Shown: positions 14,890-26,655 of the stretch, piece by piece
Layout: each line of letters begins with the position of its first letter
Position numbering within the stretch: the stretch's first letter is position 1
Origin: Suillus spraguei
Lineage: Eukaryota; Basidiomycota; Agaricomycetes; Boletales; Suillaceae
Length of the DNA stretch: 64,000 nt
NCBI GenBank assembly: GCA_016800925.1
Contig: JABCPU010000048.1
Coordinates: 62,001 to 126,000, forward strand
Direction of reading: 5' to 3'
The notes under the pieces: model-generated
Seen by the model: only the letters and a program-made list of their open reading frames with translations
Database searches by the model: none
What the model was told of the DNA's origin: nothing
Translations under genes and position numbers: made by a program

Positions 14890-15598
14890 TATGCCAAGCG
14901 ATTTCAATCATCAGTTCAGTGGCGTAATCAAGCCTAAGTGTTTGCCCGTATTTGGTAGACATGTCGAATAAAAAGCGAATTTCCTTTCTCTTTTTCTCTT
15001 TATACATATCATTATGGCCTCTTTCTGCCCGGACAGTGCTTTATGCTTCCACCCTGTACCGGTTCTGGTGAAGGGCCCAGACGGACGGTCGTCTCCACGT
15101 CTAATCAACGTAGAGATAGGCAGTTGAGAATTGCAGGTTCCATTTTTCAGGAAGTCTGACATGGTTAAACTCTGCCTTACATACCTCTTCAAAGGATCTT
15201 TCGCTACTAGTTTATCATACTTGTGGATGTACGGTATACCAGATGGATTTAGGTCTATTAGTCAAATAGACTAAAATTTCTGATTTCTGATCATCATTCA
15301 GTTTGCACGCCGCTCGTTGGATCGCCCAGCGACTGAACAAAAACAAGTTTTTTATTATGTAATAATCACGGTGGTGCATCAATCACGTGAACGGCGCTTG
15401 ATTCGCGTCTGCTGAGAACCACGTCCAAAAGGCGCGTTCGTTCAACGCACTTCCTACTTTCTTGGACGACCACTTAACTTCATGCACGGCTTGTTTTCAG
15501 CATCTTTATTTTTTGATAAAATCTGACGACGCTCTGATCAATCTCTAGCCTTTGTCGTGGTTCTGAGTTCTCCACACTGTACAAATTTAGCGGCCGTC
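14890..15598. promoter_or_regulatory. Head-to-head intergenic region of TEL1 and PIF1
   Basis: 709 bp between the two start codons must drive both genes. The sequence shows CACGTG at 15384-15389 and two CGCGT cores at 15404-15408 and 15433-15437, which are ACGCG on the minus strand. ACGCG resembles the core of the fungal G1/S (MBF-type) site and CACGTG the bHLH E-box. Whether they act here is inference. Several short frames in the stretch lack support. Confidence 0.5.
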
Positions 15599-17913
15599 AT
15601 GTCCAACGGAGGCCAATCAGCGCTTTCTGGATTGCGTACAATCAAACGCGACTGGTCGCAAAGCAGTTCCCAGTCTGAAGACCGTATTTCGTGGCCTGCC
15701 ACACAACCCACCCAATCTCAGTCTTCAAAGGCGCCCAAGGCTGAAATTCCATCACAACGTATGAGAGATATCCAGCTTGCGCTTGATGCGCTCTCAGGGA
15801 AACAACCGCCTGGAGAGCGACCAGAAATTAGCACGAAACAGATAGCGAATGGGACCAAACGATCCCTTCCACCTGCTCCAAATTCACAACCAGCAAAGAA
15901 ACGTCAGCTTCCGCCAAGCTGGAATGAGGACACGCTATCCTCCTCCTCCAACTTCACTTCCTCCTCCAACTTCAAGTCTTCGAGTAAATTTTCTTTACCA
16001 GCAGTAAAGTCTACTTCGTTGGCAGTCGCTTCCTCGTCATCAAAGCCTAGCTCCAAGCTTGCTGGGGTGTTCCTTAGTCAGGAACAGACACAGATCCTTC
16101 GTCTTGTGGAAAACGGAAATAGCGTGTTTTACACTGGTAGTGCTGGTACGTAGTAAATAAATTCTTTTTTTATAATTTTGCCTGAATGTATGCCGATAAG
16201 GTACCGGGAAATCAGTCTTACTCCGAGAAATCATTCGCACATTGCGGAAGAAATACGTCAAATCTCCCGATGCTATTGCCATTACTGCATCAACGGGTAG
16301 GGACGCATATACTCGCTATCTGATGTCCTCTGACGTCATATGAATAGGAATTGCGGCGTGCAACATCGGTGGTGTCACGATTCATTCATTTGCAGGTATT
16401 GGCATCGGAGAAGGATCAGCGGAGGAACTCATCAACAGAGTCCGTAAGAACAAGAAAGCTACTTCGAGGTGGTTACGGACAAAGGTCCTTATTATCGATG
16501 AAGGTACGGCGGTTTGGCAAGTGCAGGCGTACGCATCACATGTACCATATCGTCAGTTTCAATGTTGGACGGAGATCTTTTCGACAAACTTGCACAAATC
16601 GGCAGCTTGATACGGAAGTCCCCAGAACCCTTTGGAGAAATTCAGGTTTGTCTAGCAGCCTGTTTCATTCAATACCACTAAAACTGATTGTTAGGTTGTG
16701 GTTACTGGCGATTTCTTCCAACTGCCCCCCGTCGGGAAGGGTACTAGTCAGGTCAAATTTGCTTTTGAAGCTCAGCTCTGGAACCAGACTATCAAGCGTA
16801 CATTCAATCTGAATAAAGTTTTCAGGCAAAAAGACCAGCGTAAGGAAGAGGAACTCAGTCAAACTGCTTATGTGCTGAGCGATCTTCAGAATTTGTTGAC
16901 ATGCTCAACGAAATGCGTTTTGGGCGACTTTCACAACAATCTATTGCCCGGTTCAAGTCTTTATCGCGACCCATTAACGACGACGACGGTTTGGGAGCAA
17001 CCGAGCTGTTAGTGCTCTGTTTAATTTGACAGCCGCATTAATTGATTCAATGCAGCTTCCCTCGTCGAGAGGACGTGGAAAGATCCAACAATGGCCGCAT
17101 GACTCATCTTCAAACCGAACAAAAAGTTTACCTTGCTACGGACGGCGGGATAATCGCTGATCCAAACCAGCGCGACAAGATGCTTGCGAACTTCATGGCG
17201 CCGAAGAATCTTGTTCTTCGTGTCGGTGCCCAGGTAATGTTGATCAAAAACATGGATGACATGCTCGTCAATGGCAGCATGGGCAAAATTTTACGTTTTG
17301 TCGACCCAGCATTGTACGGGACCGACTATGATGATGTTGATGGTAACGGGAATGCAGGAAAGGCGAAGTCAGAAAGAAAGCAAACCGCGACGACGAAGGA
17401 CATGTTTATGCCGGTCGTAGAATTTTCCGTGCCGAACAGAGGGCGCAGGGAAGCTCTAATTGTGACTGAAACCTGGAAAGTTGAGTTACCTAGCGGAGAG
17501 GTGCAAGTATCGAGGACACAGGTGTGACGTTTGATCATTTGTTATGCCCGCGCACCTAACACTTGGTGGTAGCTGCCCTTGATATTAGCTTGGGCAATGT
17601 CAATCCACAAATCGCAAGGGCAGACACTCGAGAGAGTCAAGGTAGACCTTGGCAGAGTGTTCGAAAAGGGTTTGTTGTCGTAGTTAATGCATGTCCTCAC
17701 ACTTGAAGTAACCTTTCTCGTTCAGGACAAGCATATGTTGCACTATCTCGAGCGACATCTTTGGATGGCCTGCAAGTCCTGCATTTCGATCCAAAGAAGG
17801 CGAGAAACACCTACTCTCTTCTCTGTATGGCCGTGCTCACCCCCCTTCAGGTACAAGCGCATCCCAAGGTCGTTGAGTGGAGTAAAACACTTGAGACCAT
17901 TTCTACGGACTGA
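15599..17913 (+). CDS. PIF1: Pif1-family 5'-3' DNA helicase
   Basis: Introns 16146-16200, 16297-16347, 16504-16556, 16646-16694, 16840-16889, 17008-17055, 17522-17572 and 17670-17725 splice to 633 aa. The start is the ATG at 15599; the open frame upstream begins with GTG. A disordered Ser/Lys-rich N-terminus of about 155 aa precedes a complete SF1B helicase: Walker A (GSAGTGKS), Walker B (LIIDEVSMLDG), [17 protein letters not shown], a Pif1-type hinge ([11 protein letters not shown]), [15 protein letters not shown] and [18 protein letters not shown]. Near the C-terminus 17800-17850 is a 51-nt in-frame stretch flanked by GC...AG; if it is an intron, the product is 616 aa and the tail reads [16 protein letters not shown]. 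Known roles: telomerase displacement, G-quadruplex unwinding and mitochondrial DNA maintenance. Confidence 0.93.
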
Positions 17914-18501
17914 ATCATTGGCATTTTTTCCCTTGTAACATTATTGATGCTTTTATTTTATTACCACGCACGTGGAAATAGATCACTAGAAGCCTACCTT
18001 ATTGTCCTTATTGTTGTGTATGTAGTTATGCCCATGAGTACATGAGAAGCGTGCTGGATAGTTATCGCCTAAACAGACCTTGTGCTCAATTTTGCTATCA
18101 TCGCTTCGGGAATTTATGTAAGCAGTCAATGATGGTCTTCTATTATGTATTATCGCTATTTGTGTAACTTTATTATGTAATATAAATTGAGTTACCCCAT
18201 ACCAACCCTAGCCAGACATTCGTCTTTTGTCACACCTAATACCCACCTTTGAGTCCTAGGCTCTGGAAATAAGCTATCACCTTCTAACTGACGAACTGGT
18301 GGTTTAGCACGCAATCTTATCCTAGCAGTACCTGCCCGGTTGAAGACTTCAAACGTTTCAAAACCGATGTCCACTTTAGGATCAATCGCCCGCGATATGA
18401 CCTCTTCCTGTCCAAAAGCAAACGAATGGTCTAGTACGTACCAGTTGAAAGCTTTGAAGACTTCAAATGTTTTAAAGCTGATGTTTATTTCAGAACCGAT
18501 C
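17914..18501. other. Intergenic region between PIF1 and the F-box gene
   Basis: AT-rich 3' flank of PIF1 up to about 18190, then a stretch open on both strands up to the F-box gene. The open frame of the F-box gene extends upstream to an ATG at 18367, but the sequence there is part of an imperfect duplication and looks more constrained on the minus strand. Confidence 0.35.
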
Positions 18502-18540
18502 ATGACGCGGTTTTCCTGTCCAGAAATAACCACAGATATT
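18342..18540. repeat. Imperfect direct duplication, units starting 18342 and 18459
   Basis: Both units begin GAAGACTTCAAA and continue similarly for about 80 nt. On the minus strand they translate to DPKVDIGFETFEVF and GSEINISFKTFEVF, where most differences are conservative (V/I, D/N, E/K). On the plus strand the differences are mostly radical. This suggests that a minus-strand frame (18192-18533) was, or is, the protein-coding strand. Confidence 0.4.
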
Positions 18541-20316
18541 TCTGCACTAACATCGAAAGCTCAAACAGAGATTGACGACGAACTTGCGGCACTTAAAGAG
18601 AGAATGACATATCTTCGGACACGTCGAAACAGTCTCTCTCCTATATCCTCCATTCCTCCAGAGATCCTTGGCGCCATTTTCGTCCATCATGTCCAAGAGA
18701 CGCAGTTGCTTCATCCTCCTGATTCCCTTGCTGTTCTTTCATGGCTCAATATCGGACATGTTTGTAGCCATTGGCGCGAGGTTGCTCTCGGGACACCGGA
18801 GTTATGGGCTACTCCGTTTTTAAGTTCCTTACAGGCAACGGAAGAGATGCTCATAAGATCCAAAATGGCTCCCTTGAACTTGAGAAGTGGCCTGCGATAT
18901 CGTATGGATTCTGTCCAAAAAGTATTGATGCATATGGAGCGTTTACAAGAGATCTCTCTCCCGTTTTTGAATGGTGGCGTGACGTACCGCTGTATTATGG
19001 AATTCCTTAACAAGTTGTCATCTTGTTCCGCTCCCAAGCTACGATCGCTTTCTTTGAAAGAAGAATTTGCGCAAACATTACGAATAGCAATCCCGAGTTC
19101 TTTTCTGGCGCCCAACCTTCGCAGCCTCCGAATTAAGCACTGTGATCTATCATGGACGTCTTCCGTCCTCACAGGACTCACTGTCCTTAATATCAAAAAA
19201 TTATCACCGGAATGCCTTCCGACTTTAGACGAGTTGATCTCCGCGCTCCGTCGTATGCCTTCTCTGCACACTCTCGAGCTAGAAGATGCTCTCCCGACTC
19301 TTCCCGTCCAAACGACATCACTCCCAAGTGTACCTCATGCCACGAAAGTTCGACTTTGTCACTTGAAGCGACTACGTTTGGTGGCGAAAGCTTTAGAAGT
19401 GGCCAGCATGTTGACTCGCGTCGAGCTACCTGATTCGACAATGTTGGGAGTTCAACTCGAATGCAGAGCATCTTCATCCACGAACCCGAGTCGAGAATGG
19501 AATTTGAGCTACCCCATCATCTCTCGCGCCTTGGAAAGTTGCTTCAAAACTACTCCAGCCAAATCTCGCCGAGTTCCGCGCTCCCTGCGACTGTTTTCCG
19601 TTGGTCGCATTCATGTGCAATATAGCACGATTCGAAACCCCTCTTCGTGGGCGGGGCCAATGACTGATACCCATCTGGATCCGGAGTGGGTGGCGGAGCG
19701 TCCTGTCGTTCTTGACTTCGACTTTCCCGCTGACACAAGTACAGCAATTCTCAAAGACTTGTGGCGGCTCGTCCCTATTAGAAGTCTCGAAGCCTTGTAC
19801 ATCGAAGGTTTCTTCGCTTGCTGGGATGGGTTTTGGATCGATCTTCTTGGCGCTGCTCGCAATCTTGCATTCATTCACTTGCGAGGGACACCCCAGGCTC
19901 TTGATGATCTTCTCATATCCTTGCGTTCACGGAAGCACAGCTTAGCGCGGTCTATATGGCGTTCACAAAGAGGACTAAATTTTGCCCCAGCACTCTCCCA
20001 TCTTGTCCTTGACAACCTGGAGTTTGACCCCTTCTTGTCGTCCTTTACCGGGCCCTCTGACCTCTTTGATGTGCTCGTCGATCGTGCAAACGAAGGTCGG
20101 GGATTAGACCACCTTGCAATTACTCGTTGTACAGGTATCAGTGCCTACGACGTGCGGTTGTTGCGAGAAGTGGTAACCGATATTTACTGGGATGAATACG
20201 AAAGTCTCCACAATCATGACCTCGAATCTGATTATGACTCACTCGAAGATGATGACCATGATTTCTACGATGATAGAGACTATTACGATGGAGATTACCA
20301 CTACGACGTGGAGTAG
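18502..20316 (+). CDS. F-box protein with degenerate LRR-like C-terminus
   Basis: A single-exon frame, 604 aa from the ATG at 18502; an in-frame ATG at 18367 would add 45 aa. A short coiled segment (EIDDELAALKERMTYLRTRR) leads into an F-box near residues 48-95 (ISSIPPEILGAIFVHHV, WLNIGHVCSHWREVALGTPELW). After it come repeated leucine-rich stretches of the LxxLxLxxC type. The last 30 residues are very acidic (D/E/Y). This architecture is one of the most expanded families in agaricomycetes. By family knowledge such proteins are substrate receptors of SCF ubiquitin ligases; the target cannot be told from sequence. Confidence 0.85.
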   Translation: MTRFSCPEITTDISALTSKAQTEIDDELAALKERMTYLRTRRNSLSPISSIPPEILGAIFVHHVQETQLLHPPDSLAVLSWLNIGHVCSHWREVALGTPELWATPFLSSLQATEEMLIRSKMAPLNLRSGLRYRMDSVQKVLMHMERLQEISLPFLNGGVTYRCIMEFLNKLSSCSAPKLRSLSLKEEFAQTLRIAIPSSFLAPNLRSLRIKHCDLSWTSSVLTGLTVLNIKKLSPECLPTLDELISALRRMPSLHTLELEDALPTLPVQTTSLPSVPHATKVRLCHLKRLRLVAKALEVASMLTRVELPDSTMLGVQLECRASSSTNPSREWNLSYPIISRALESCFKTTPAKSRRVPRSLRLFSVGRIHVQYSTIRNPSSWAGPMTDTHLDPEWVAERPVVLDFDFPADTSTAILKDLWRLVPIRSLEALYIEGFFACWDGFWIDLLGAARNLAFIHLRGTPQALDDLLISLRSRKHSLARSIWRSQRGLNFAPALSHLVLDNLEFDPFLSSFTGPSDLFDVLVDRANEGRGLDHLAITRCTGISAYDVRLLREVVTDIYWDEYESLHNHDLESDYDSLEDDDHDFYDDRDYYDGDYHYDVE

Positions 20317-20619
20317 GTGAAACAAATGGTGCGATTCAGCCGTCCAGTAGCTAGGACTTCTCGCTTTCGCATAACTGTCCTTACACTCTGAACACCAAAC
20401 ATGCATACACTTGGTACGCAATGTTTTCAATATAACAGTGGGGTGTTACTAATATCACTTTTCGTACAATACATTTCTCGACTCTGCAAGTCCACATCTA
20501 TTCATATTCATACATGTGACATGTCATATTTTGTCGTTAAGCCATAAACGTTTGAAACACCAGTTGTCCCATAAATACTGCCAGTATTGACACCCCCAAG
20601 TCTATATATAGACTGGGTG
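20317..20619. other. Convergent 3' intergenic region
   Basis: 303 bp between the stop codons of the F-box gene and the phosphatase gene. AT-rich, no coding signal. Confidence 0.5.
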
Positions 20620-22063
20620 TCACAAAATCGTGTTCAACACGTCTCGCACATCCTTCATATCACTGAGGTCTACAAGAAGGGGAGAGATTTCTATCAGTTC
20701 GGTATCGTGAGGATCGTTAAACCATGAGGATATAGGCACAGCATTTGTGGGGTGGAAGATATATGAAGCCGGCGAATTGTCGATGATGATGGTATCTTCC
20801 ATGGGGCGTCCGAGTTGCGACAGGTCCTGAAAATAAAGATGATTAGATATGGAGTTTTATTTATTGAGGGAGTACACAAACCTTCACATAGTTTCCTCTA
20901 AATCGGAAACAACTTTCCCGGAAGAGCCTATGCGAAACGGAGTTGCAGAAATCAAGACGGTCCAACACCGGATTTGCATACTAAAGGCGACGAAACGAGG
21001 AGGAGAAGGATATCAGTTTAGTTCTATACCCAGTCACCTGTAATAAACGCACGGAACCCAGACTTGCAGTGTACACTACCACTTCGTACTTCTCACCCAT
21101 CGCCCGAAGAAAGTCGTCTACTCCTGGGCGTTTCTGTACGTACATACTGTGCCAGCGATGCTCGATTTCGACAGGAACGACAAAGTCTGGATCTGGTATG
21201 GGCTGATAGCGAGGAAAGTCAAAAGCGGACCTAGAATCGGAGTGGAAGAAATACCATGAAATTACTATGGACGAGGGTCTCATCTAGGTCAAGCACTAAA
21301 CACTTCTTGCCAGCATGTTCAGGTGCGATTGGTGGCAAAAGTGGACACGGCCTTCCGTCCTGTAAACTTCAAGTCAGAAATAGATCCATTGAACCATGTA
21401 TCTACTCACAGAGCCAATGGGAATGCCTGCACCCCCATTCTTGATTAACATTTCGTCTTCTTCGGTTAACTCAAATGGATTGTCATCCAACTCGGCAACC
21501 TGTTCGGACTGGCGATGTGAAGAGGTCTTCAATACCTGACCGGGAACAGCAGAACCTGGCGGCTGCACGGCCCCGCTGGTAGCGCCCCCAGTCTCTGCGA
21601 TAGGTAAAACGTCCTTGGGAGGTACAGGAGGTTGGCCTTTCTCCTGTAATTGTGCCATACCATCGACGTCAATGTCATGAGCTCGGGTGTCGTTGCCAAC
21701 ACAGGAGAAGAGCTTGCGGAAAAACCTGGCGAAGAAGCTCTCCTTGGATTGATTGACACATTTGAGGCCAGAAGACCCAACGTGGTCTTTGGATTGAGAG
21801 CGACACCGGAGACTGCTGCGCCTACAATGATCTTGGGAAAGGAGTGTGGATGTGCCAGCAGATGCTTCATGCTTTTCGAGTGCCGGAGATGCAGTAGATG
21901 ATGAAGAAGTAGATCGACTGGCACTGCCTGTGTTATCTTTGGAAGAAATAGAGGGATGAACGCGTGGCCGGTCAGTGGCATGCGGCGTCTTCAAAAATGA
22001 ATCCTTCGAAGGTGCGGACGCAGCAGCCTTCTTATAAGTTGCAGATTGAGTATCTGATGGCAT
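20620..22063 (-). CDS. PSR1: Psr1/NIF-like FCP1-homology phosphatase
   Basis: Five exons with introns 21360-21409, 21203-21254, 20981-21052 and 20827-20881 give 404 aa in consistent phase. The first 215 residues are Ser/Lys-rich and disordered, with a short [11 protein letters not shown] segment. The catalytic HAD-type domain follows: [13 protein letters not shown] (the DxDxT nucleophile motif), [35 protein letters not shown], and the C-terminal [17 protein letters not shown] with [11 protein letters not shown]. Yeast Psr1/Psr2 are plasma-membrane phosphatases in the sodium/stress response, and Nem1 is a close relative. The order and the linker favour Psr1 over Nem1. The first exon holds more than half of the protein. 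Confidence 0.88.
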
Positions 22064-23738
22064 GATATTTACAGTCCTGACGTCGGTATCTTTATCAGAG
22101 TGGGTCCTCGAACGAGGGGTTGTTGATAAATGACAAGTAATAGAACAGGTGGGAGAGCCGAACAGTGAGCTTCAAGTTGTAGTACACTGAAGGAGGTAAT
22201 CCTTTGGTATTGAACTGCGATTGTGAACAGTCGATATAAAAAGGGGGAGAGTTGGTGCAGGGACCTACTAGTAGTAGTATGACGATTTGAAGGCCGTGTG
22301 GTCCCACAATCTGCCTACTGTATTGCCTCCCGTCAAACAGCACACACGGCCGTTGATTTAAGCGTCAATTAATTGCGACCGCGCGGAAACAACAAGGCAG
22401 CGCCAAAAAAACGTTACATATTGCGTTTTGTTGGCCGTAATGTGAATCCGAACCAGGAACGGCATCTTGAGTTGAAGTGACCATCAAATCTGTCGAAGAT
22501 CACTGAGATAACTACTTATCACCAAATTGCAGTACATAGGGGGATTCTAATTCATGGTCTACGGTACGACGAACTGTCGCCTATATCAATTCGTGGAAAA
22601 TGCCAACGTACACTCCAACAATAACTAGCAGGAAGACTATGAACCGTCCAATGTCCGAACTGCTTTGCAAATGAGAAACCTTCCGTACCACCACACAAAC
22701 CTAATTCCAGGAAGTGGAGCAACAGGTTAGCTATCCTTCTTTAGGGGCTAGGCGGCCTTAATAGCGCGGTTGTGGGCCAAAGCATGGCCGTGCATCACAC
22801 GATCGGCCCTAGCAGGTGGATACAGATAAGAAAGTGTGCGCCGCCGTACAAAATGGTCAAGGATAGCCTGAAACTGTATTTGGGTTATTGCCGTTAGATA
22901 CTAATCGAACTTTTGTGAATCTGTTCGACAACTCCACATCGATTTGGACTAGAACAAGAAAAAAACGTGTTGTGTTGCTAGGCTGGAATTCCCTATCGTA
23001 AGCATGATGCAGATGATGACATAGGGTCCAGCCCCCGACTCATCAGCTCGAGAAGGTTAAAGCCGGTCGTCCGCGTTCATAACATGACAAGAACACACAC
23101 CCCGAGACCGGCGGTATGAATTTGAAATTGACAGAGTGAAAGGAACATTAGTTGCTATTATCATTTTCATTTGTGAGTAGGGGATGATTGACCTCGATCG
23201 TGCAATGAACATGAACTAACCTAGGAGGCTAAACGTGCCTAAGCGTGGAAGTAACATGTGTCGTCTGCAGTGACCACGGGCTGTGTACAAGCCCAGCCAA
23301 CAATGAGCTTCATCCAAAAAAGGAAAGTCTTGTTGACGTTATTGTTTAAACCTACTGGTGCCAGCAGTAAGTTTGGGTGTCAAGACAATCCACATCTTTT
23401 GTTTCCGCGTACTAGTAACTGCCCCGACTACAACAGCGTCCACAGTCACTGTGAAATTGTCCGCGGGTCGATAGTATAAAAACCTTACCCTGGCCATGAT
23501 GCATGAGTGCTTCGACCTGCTTCGTTACCTGCCCGAGTGCTCCGGCCCCGCTTGCATTTCCGACTCCCCCCGCTATCTATCATTACCATCATTGTAACAA
23601 AACGCTACCTTTAGGGGTAACTGGTCAAAAAATTTCTCCACGTCTGCGACGGCCATTGGTGATTTTCATTCACCTCCTCGTCACTCCTCTCGAAAAAATC
23701 CTGTCATTCACAATTTCACACTCGTCGCTACGTTCAAC
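22064..23738. other. Long intergenic stretch
   Basis: 1.7 kb with no frame I can support as coding. It holds the promoter of the phosphatase gene (minus) and, at 23640-23738, a pyrimidine-rich stretch typical of fungal promoters and 5' leaders just before the small gene at 23739. Confidence 0.4.
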
Positions 23739-24044
23739 ATGTCTGGTCGCGCTGTTCCCCACCATGCATACCTCACTTCCGACCCCTGGAACATTGAATC
23801 TGAGCCAAGGTAAGGGTAGTCTACGGCGTATGCCGCCTCAAAGTTGTTACTGATCTTTTCTTGCCCCGATCGTTATAGGGGAAAGACGTGCACTAGCATC
23901 TCATGCGCTAAATTTATTGAACGCCAGGTCGTTCGTGCATGGAAGCGCGTCACCGGGGTTACGCGCAAACGCCAACGGGCTTCTTTCCTTCCCAAGGATT
24001 TCATCCTTGTCACTTCTCGCCGCCGCAGCGTGATGTTGGCCTAA
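23739..24044 (+). CDS. Small basic protein, 78 aa, two exons
   Basis: The ATG at 23739 opens MSGRAVPHHAYLTSDPWNIE; a GT...AG intron (23810-23878, 69 nt) joins in phase to a second exon, stopping at 24042-24044. The C-terminal half is rich in Arg and Lys (WKRVTGVTRKRQR) and ends SRRRSVMLA. A CT-rich leader precedes the ATG, as is usual in basidiomycete genes. No domain, signal peptide or membrane segment is visible. Its existence rests on the splice match and the leader, so I hold it as probable but unproven. Confidence 0.45.
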
Positions 24045-24561
24045 TTAGTTCCGACAGGAAGAGGAAGCATCTTTGTTGTCACAACAATGCGCAGGCGCAC
24101 ACATCGAGATGAACTTCTAAATCGCACACGTTCATTTTTCTATCTGGGACATTATCTAATGCAGCATTATAATATTCATCCGGCACTCTAAGTTGTATTA
24201 CTTTTACAGTATGCTACTTCTTAATCATTAATCCAGTGTATCCATTGAAATAGATCCAGAACTCTAGAAGCCAAAGCATGAAGCCAATGTGATTGGTATC
24301 TGACCATTATATTAACACAGTATTGAGCACCGCTGGCTTACCAGAGTTACATAAATACTGTCCGCGATACTGAAATATGACCTTTCACCATCACTGCATT
24401 TTGGCGTAACATTCAAGGGACAGCAGTCTTAACTAAGTCACAATTCACTGCCCTAGAACTAGTAGTAGTACATATCATGATATCGTTACATAATTTTACA
24501 TGTGATTTCTCGTCAAGTCAGACCTGTGCCCGAGACTGAGCAACACAAAATTGAGTTATTA
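24045..24561. other. Intergenic, nothing recognised
   Basis: AT-rich sequence between the small gene and the coiled-coil gene. No coding frame supported. Confidence 0.4.
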
Positions 24562-25449
24562 TTACAGCGGGATCAACTGCTAATGCGAACGGTAAGTACA
24601 CAAGCAAATAAAAACCTAATGGAAAAACCTACCCCGCGTGCAATTTGGGTCATTTGTTCCACACCACTCTGCAAGCGTGACACCTCATCCTTGAGGTGAC
24701 CAATTTCATGCTGCAAATTGTCCTTTTCAGATGCATCCCTTGCAGCGCGATTTTGGAGATCAGCGATGTTCATGCGAGCATTGCGGAGATCTTCAAGCAT
24801 ACCTAAGCATCGCTCTTGTGATGTTTGGGTGGTCCTATTTGCCGCATCAAGTGCATTTTCTGCGGCCGTCAGGGATGTTTGCAGTTCCGTGACCTGTGTT
24901 GTAATGAAGATATCTGAACCATGTATTAAACTTTACCGCATAACGGAGAACCGAAATTATTCACCTCTGGGAGGAACATGTGAGATGACGATCGAAAACC
25001 CCCCACGAACCCGGAAAAATAGGAAATGGCGAGAGAAATGGGCGGAAATGCGAGCCAGGTGTTTGAGAGTTCTGCCACCAGAATAGCCATCATCATTACA
25101 AGAAGACGTGACTTCGGAAGATGATGCTGTGGATGAAGGTGGTGACACAACCACTCGTCGCCGAGGCAGTGACTCGGGTGTAGGGAGACCAATGTTTCCA
25201 TTGCTGTGACTATAGCTCAGCGTGCGAGCACTGCAGTTAAAGCTCAGTACAGCCCATGAACTAGCGGAGTCTTTATGAACCGAACTCACGGTGTGAAAGG
25301 AACAACCCGGTTTTCATGGGGTTCTTCGGACTGTCTATACACAATAAACATGATACACAATAACACAACGGTAAAATGTAAATGCTCACTGACATCAAGT
25401 CCATCGAGTCATCACCTTCATTAATCTCGTTATCTGCGACGGTGTTCAT
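24562..25449 (-). CDS. Hypothetical Ser-rich protein with C-terminal coiled coil
   Basis: From the ATG at 25449 (MNTVADNEINEGDDSMDL) two 59-nt introns (25335-25393 and 25231-25289) join in phase to a Ser/Pro-rich exon (NGNIGLPTPESLPRRRVVV). The 3' part, about 24632-24905, encodes a long heptad-type coiled coil (ELQTSLTAAENALDAANRT; LQHEIGHLKDEVSRLQSGVE). A terminal intron at 24580-24632 leads to a stop at 24562. The splice sites joining the middle exon to the coiled-coil exon (about 24905-25080) are unresolved; a donor at the end of ...FLFFR would keep phase. Family not recognised. Confidence 0.45.
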
Positions 25450-26655
25450 TTGATTGGTAGTGACATTTCTTTCTCGACTTAAAGAAGACGCTAAATCCTG
25501 ATACTTTCTGGAATAATGGAAAGAACATCTAGCTGCCTCTCGTAATGGGCGTCAGGATAAAGCACAGCGGATATCGTGCTCGCCCACCTGGAGCACAGTC
25601 GGTGTTCGATCCTTTCCAAATACCTTGGTTGCAAGCGACATGTATGCACGGTATTTTTCCCGAGTTGATAATGTTCCATATCCATCCAGGACTTCTCGAA
25701 AGCCGCGATAACTGTGACAATGGAAGACGGCAACATGAGGGCATGTCTTCGATAACTATACGCCAGCACTTGCATATCATAGAAACTGGACTGAATTTCG
25801 ATTTGTTGGACCACATCTCGCTGACGGCCATTGTGGCAAAGGTCAAGTCGATATGCCCATGCTCCCACTGTAAAAGGAGGACGTTCGTTCGTTTTCAGTA
25901 CTAATAGAAGTCTCACGCCGTCGGGAGACGTCTTACAAAGAATAAGAGCACCCGCCGCAAGTAAGTATGTTGGCAAGGACCTAACCTCAAGTTAGCAGCG
26001 CTCGCACAGCTTTTCACTGGATCAATGAGATGGGGCGAAAAAGGATCAGGAATTCAAAAACGAACTTGTATCCTTGAATTCCTCAAATGATATGCTCAAG
26101 GTATTCGCGGGACCAAGATTGCGATTTTCATCGCAAATGAATAGCAAAGTGGGGCAGACAGCTATATCGCAGATGTTCACAGCAGGTCGGCGTCAAAGTA
26201 AGAACGCCACTCACCATTTTGTTGCGCAAGTTTGTGACCAGCCCGGAGTTTATCAAGTTTTAAACGTCCCTCGGGCGTGTGCGCTGTCGTGGAGACGTCG
26301 AGGTATGTGCCCCCGCGTCGAATGGCGGGCATATTTGGGCAAATGTGATTCTAGGAGAACAGTTGATCAACCGAATGACAGTGGCGAGCCGCGTAGATTA
26401 TAAACCTGAGCAACACAAAGACTGAAAAGATTGCACGCTTGCAACCGATCGTGATGCATGAAGGCCCTTTCATGATCGCTATGCGACGGCTTATTGTCAG
26501 GATCTACCTCGAGACAAGGAATTACAAAATTAAAAGCCTCCGAATCTCAGCATGCTGTGACGCACTAATATCACGAGCGTCAATCTATTATGTAGTATTG
26601 TCTCTGTAAATGCTCTACTTATAAGTAAACAATACAACGAAAATATAAACAAAAG
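25450..26655. other. Intergenic or unresolved region
   Basis: Overlapping open frames of about 100-160 codons occur on both strands at 25490-25980, but none shows a recognisable domain, and I cannot build a spliced model. 26000-26655 shows nothing coding apart from the 3' flank of the lipase gene. Confidence 0.3.

Noticed and set aside
14890..14907. Extension of TEL1 by six residues upstream of the ATG
   Set aside because: The codon at 14907 is TTG; the first ATG is at 14889 and directly precedes the conserved TAN-like motif.
15557..15598. Upstream start of PIF1 at 15557
   Set aside because: That codon is GTG. The first ATG in frame is 15599.
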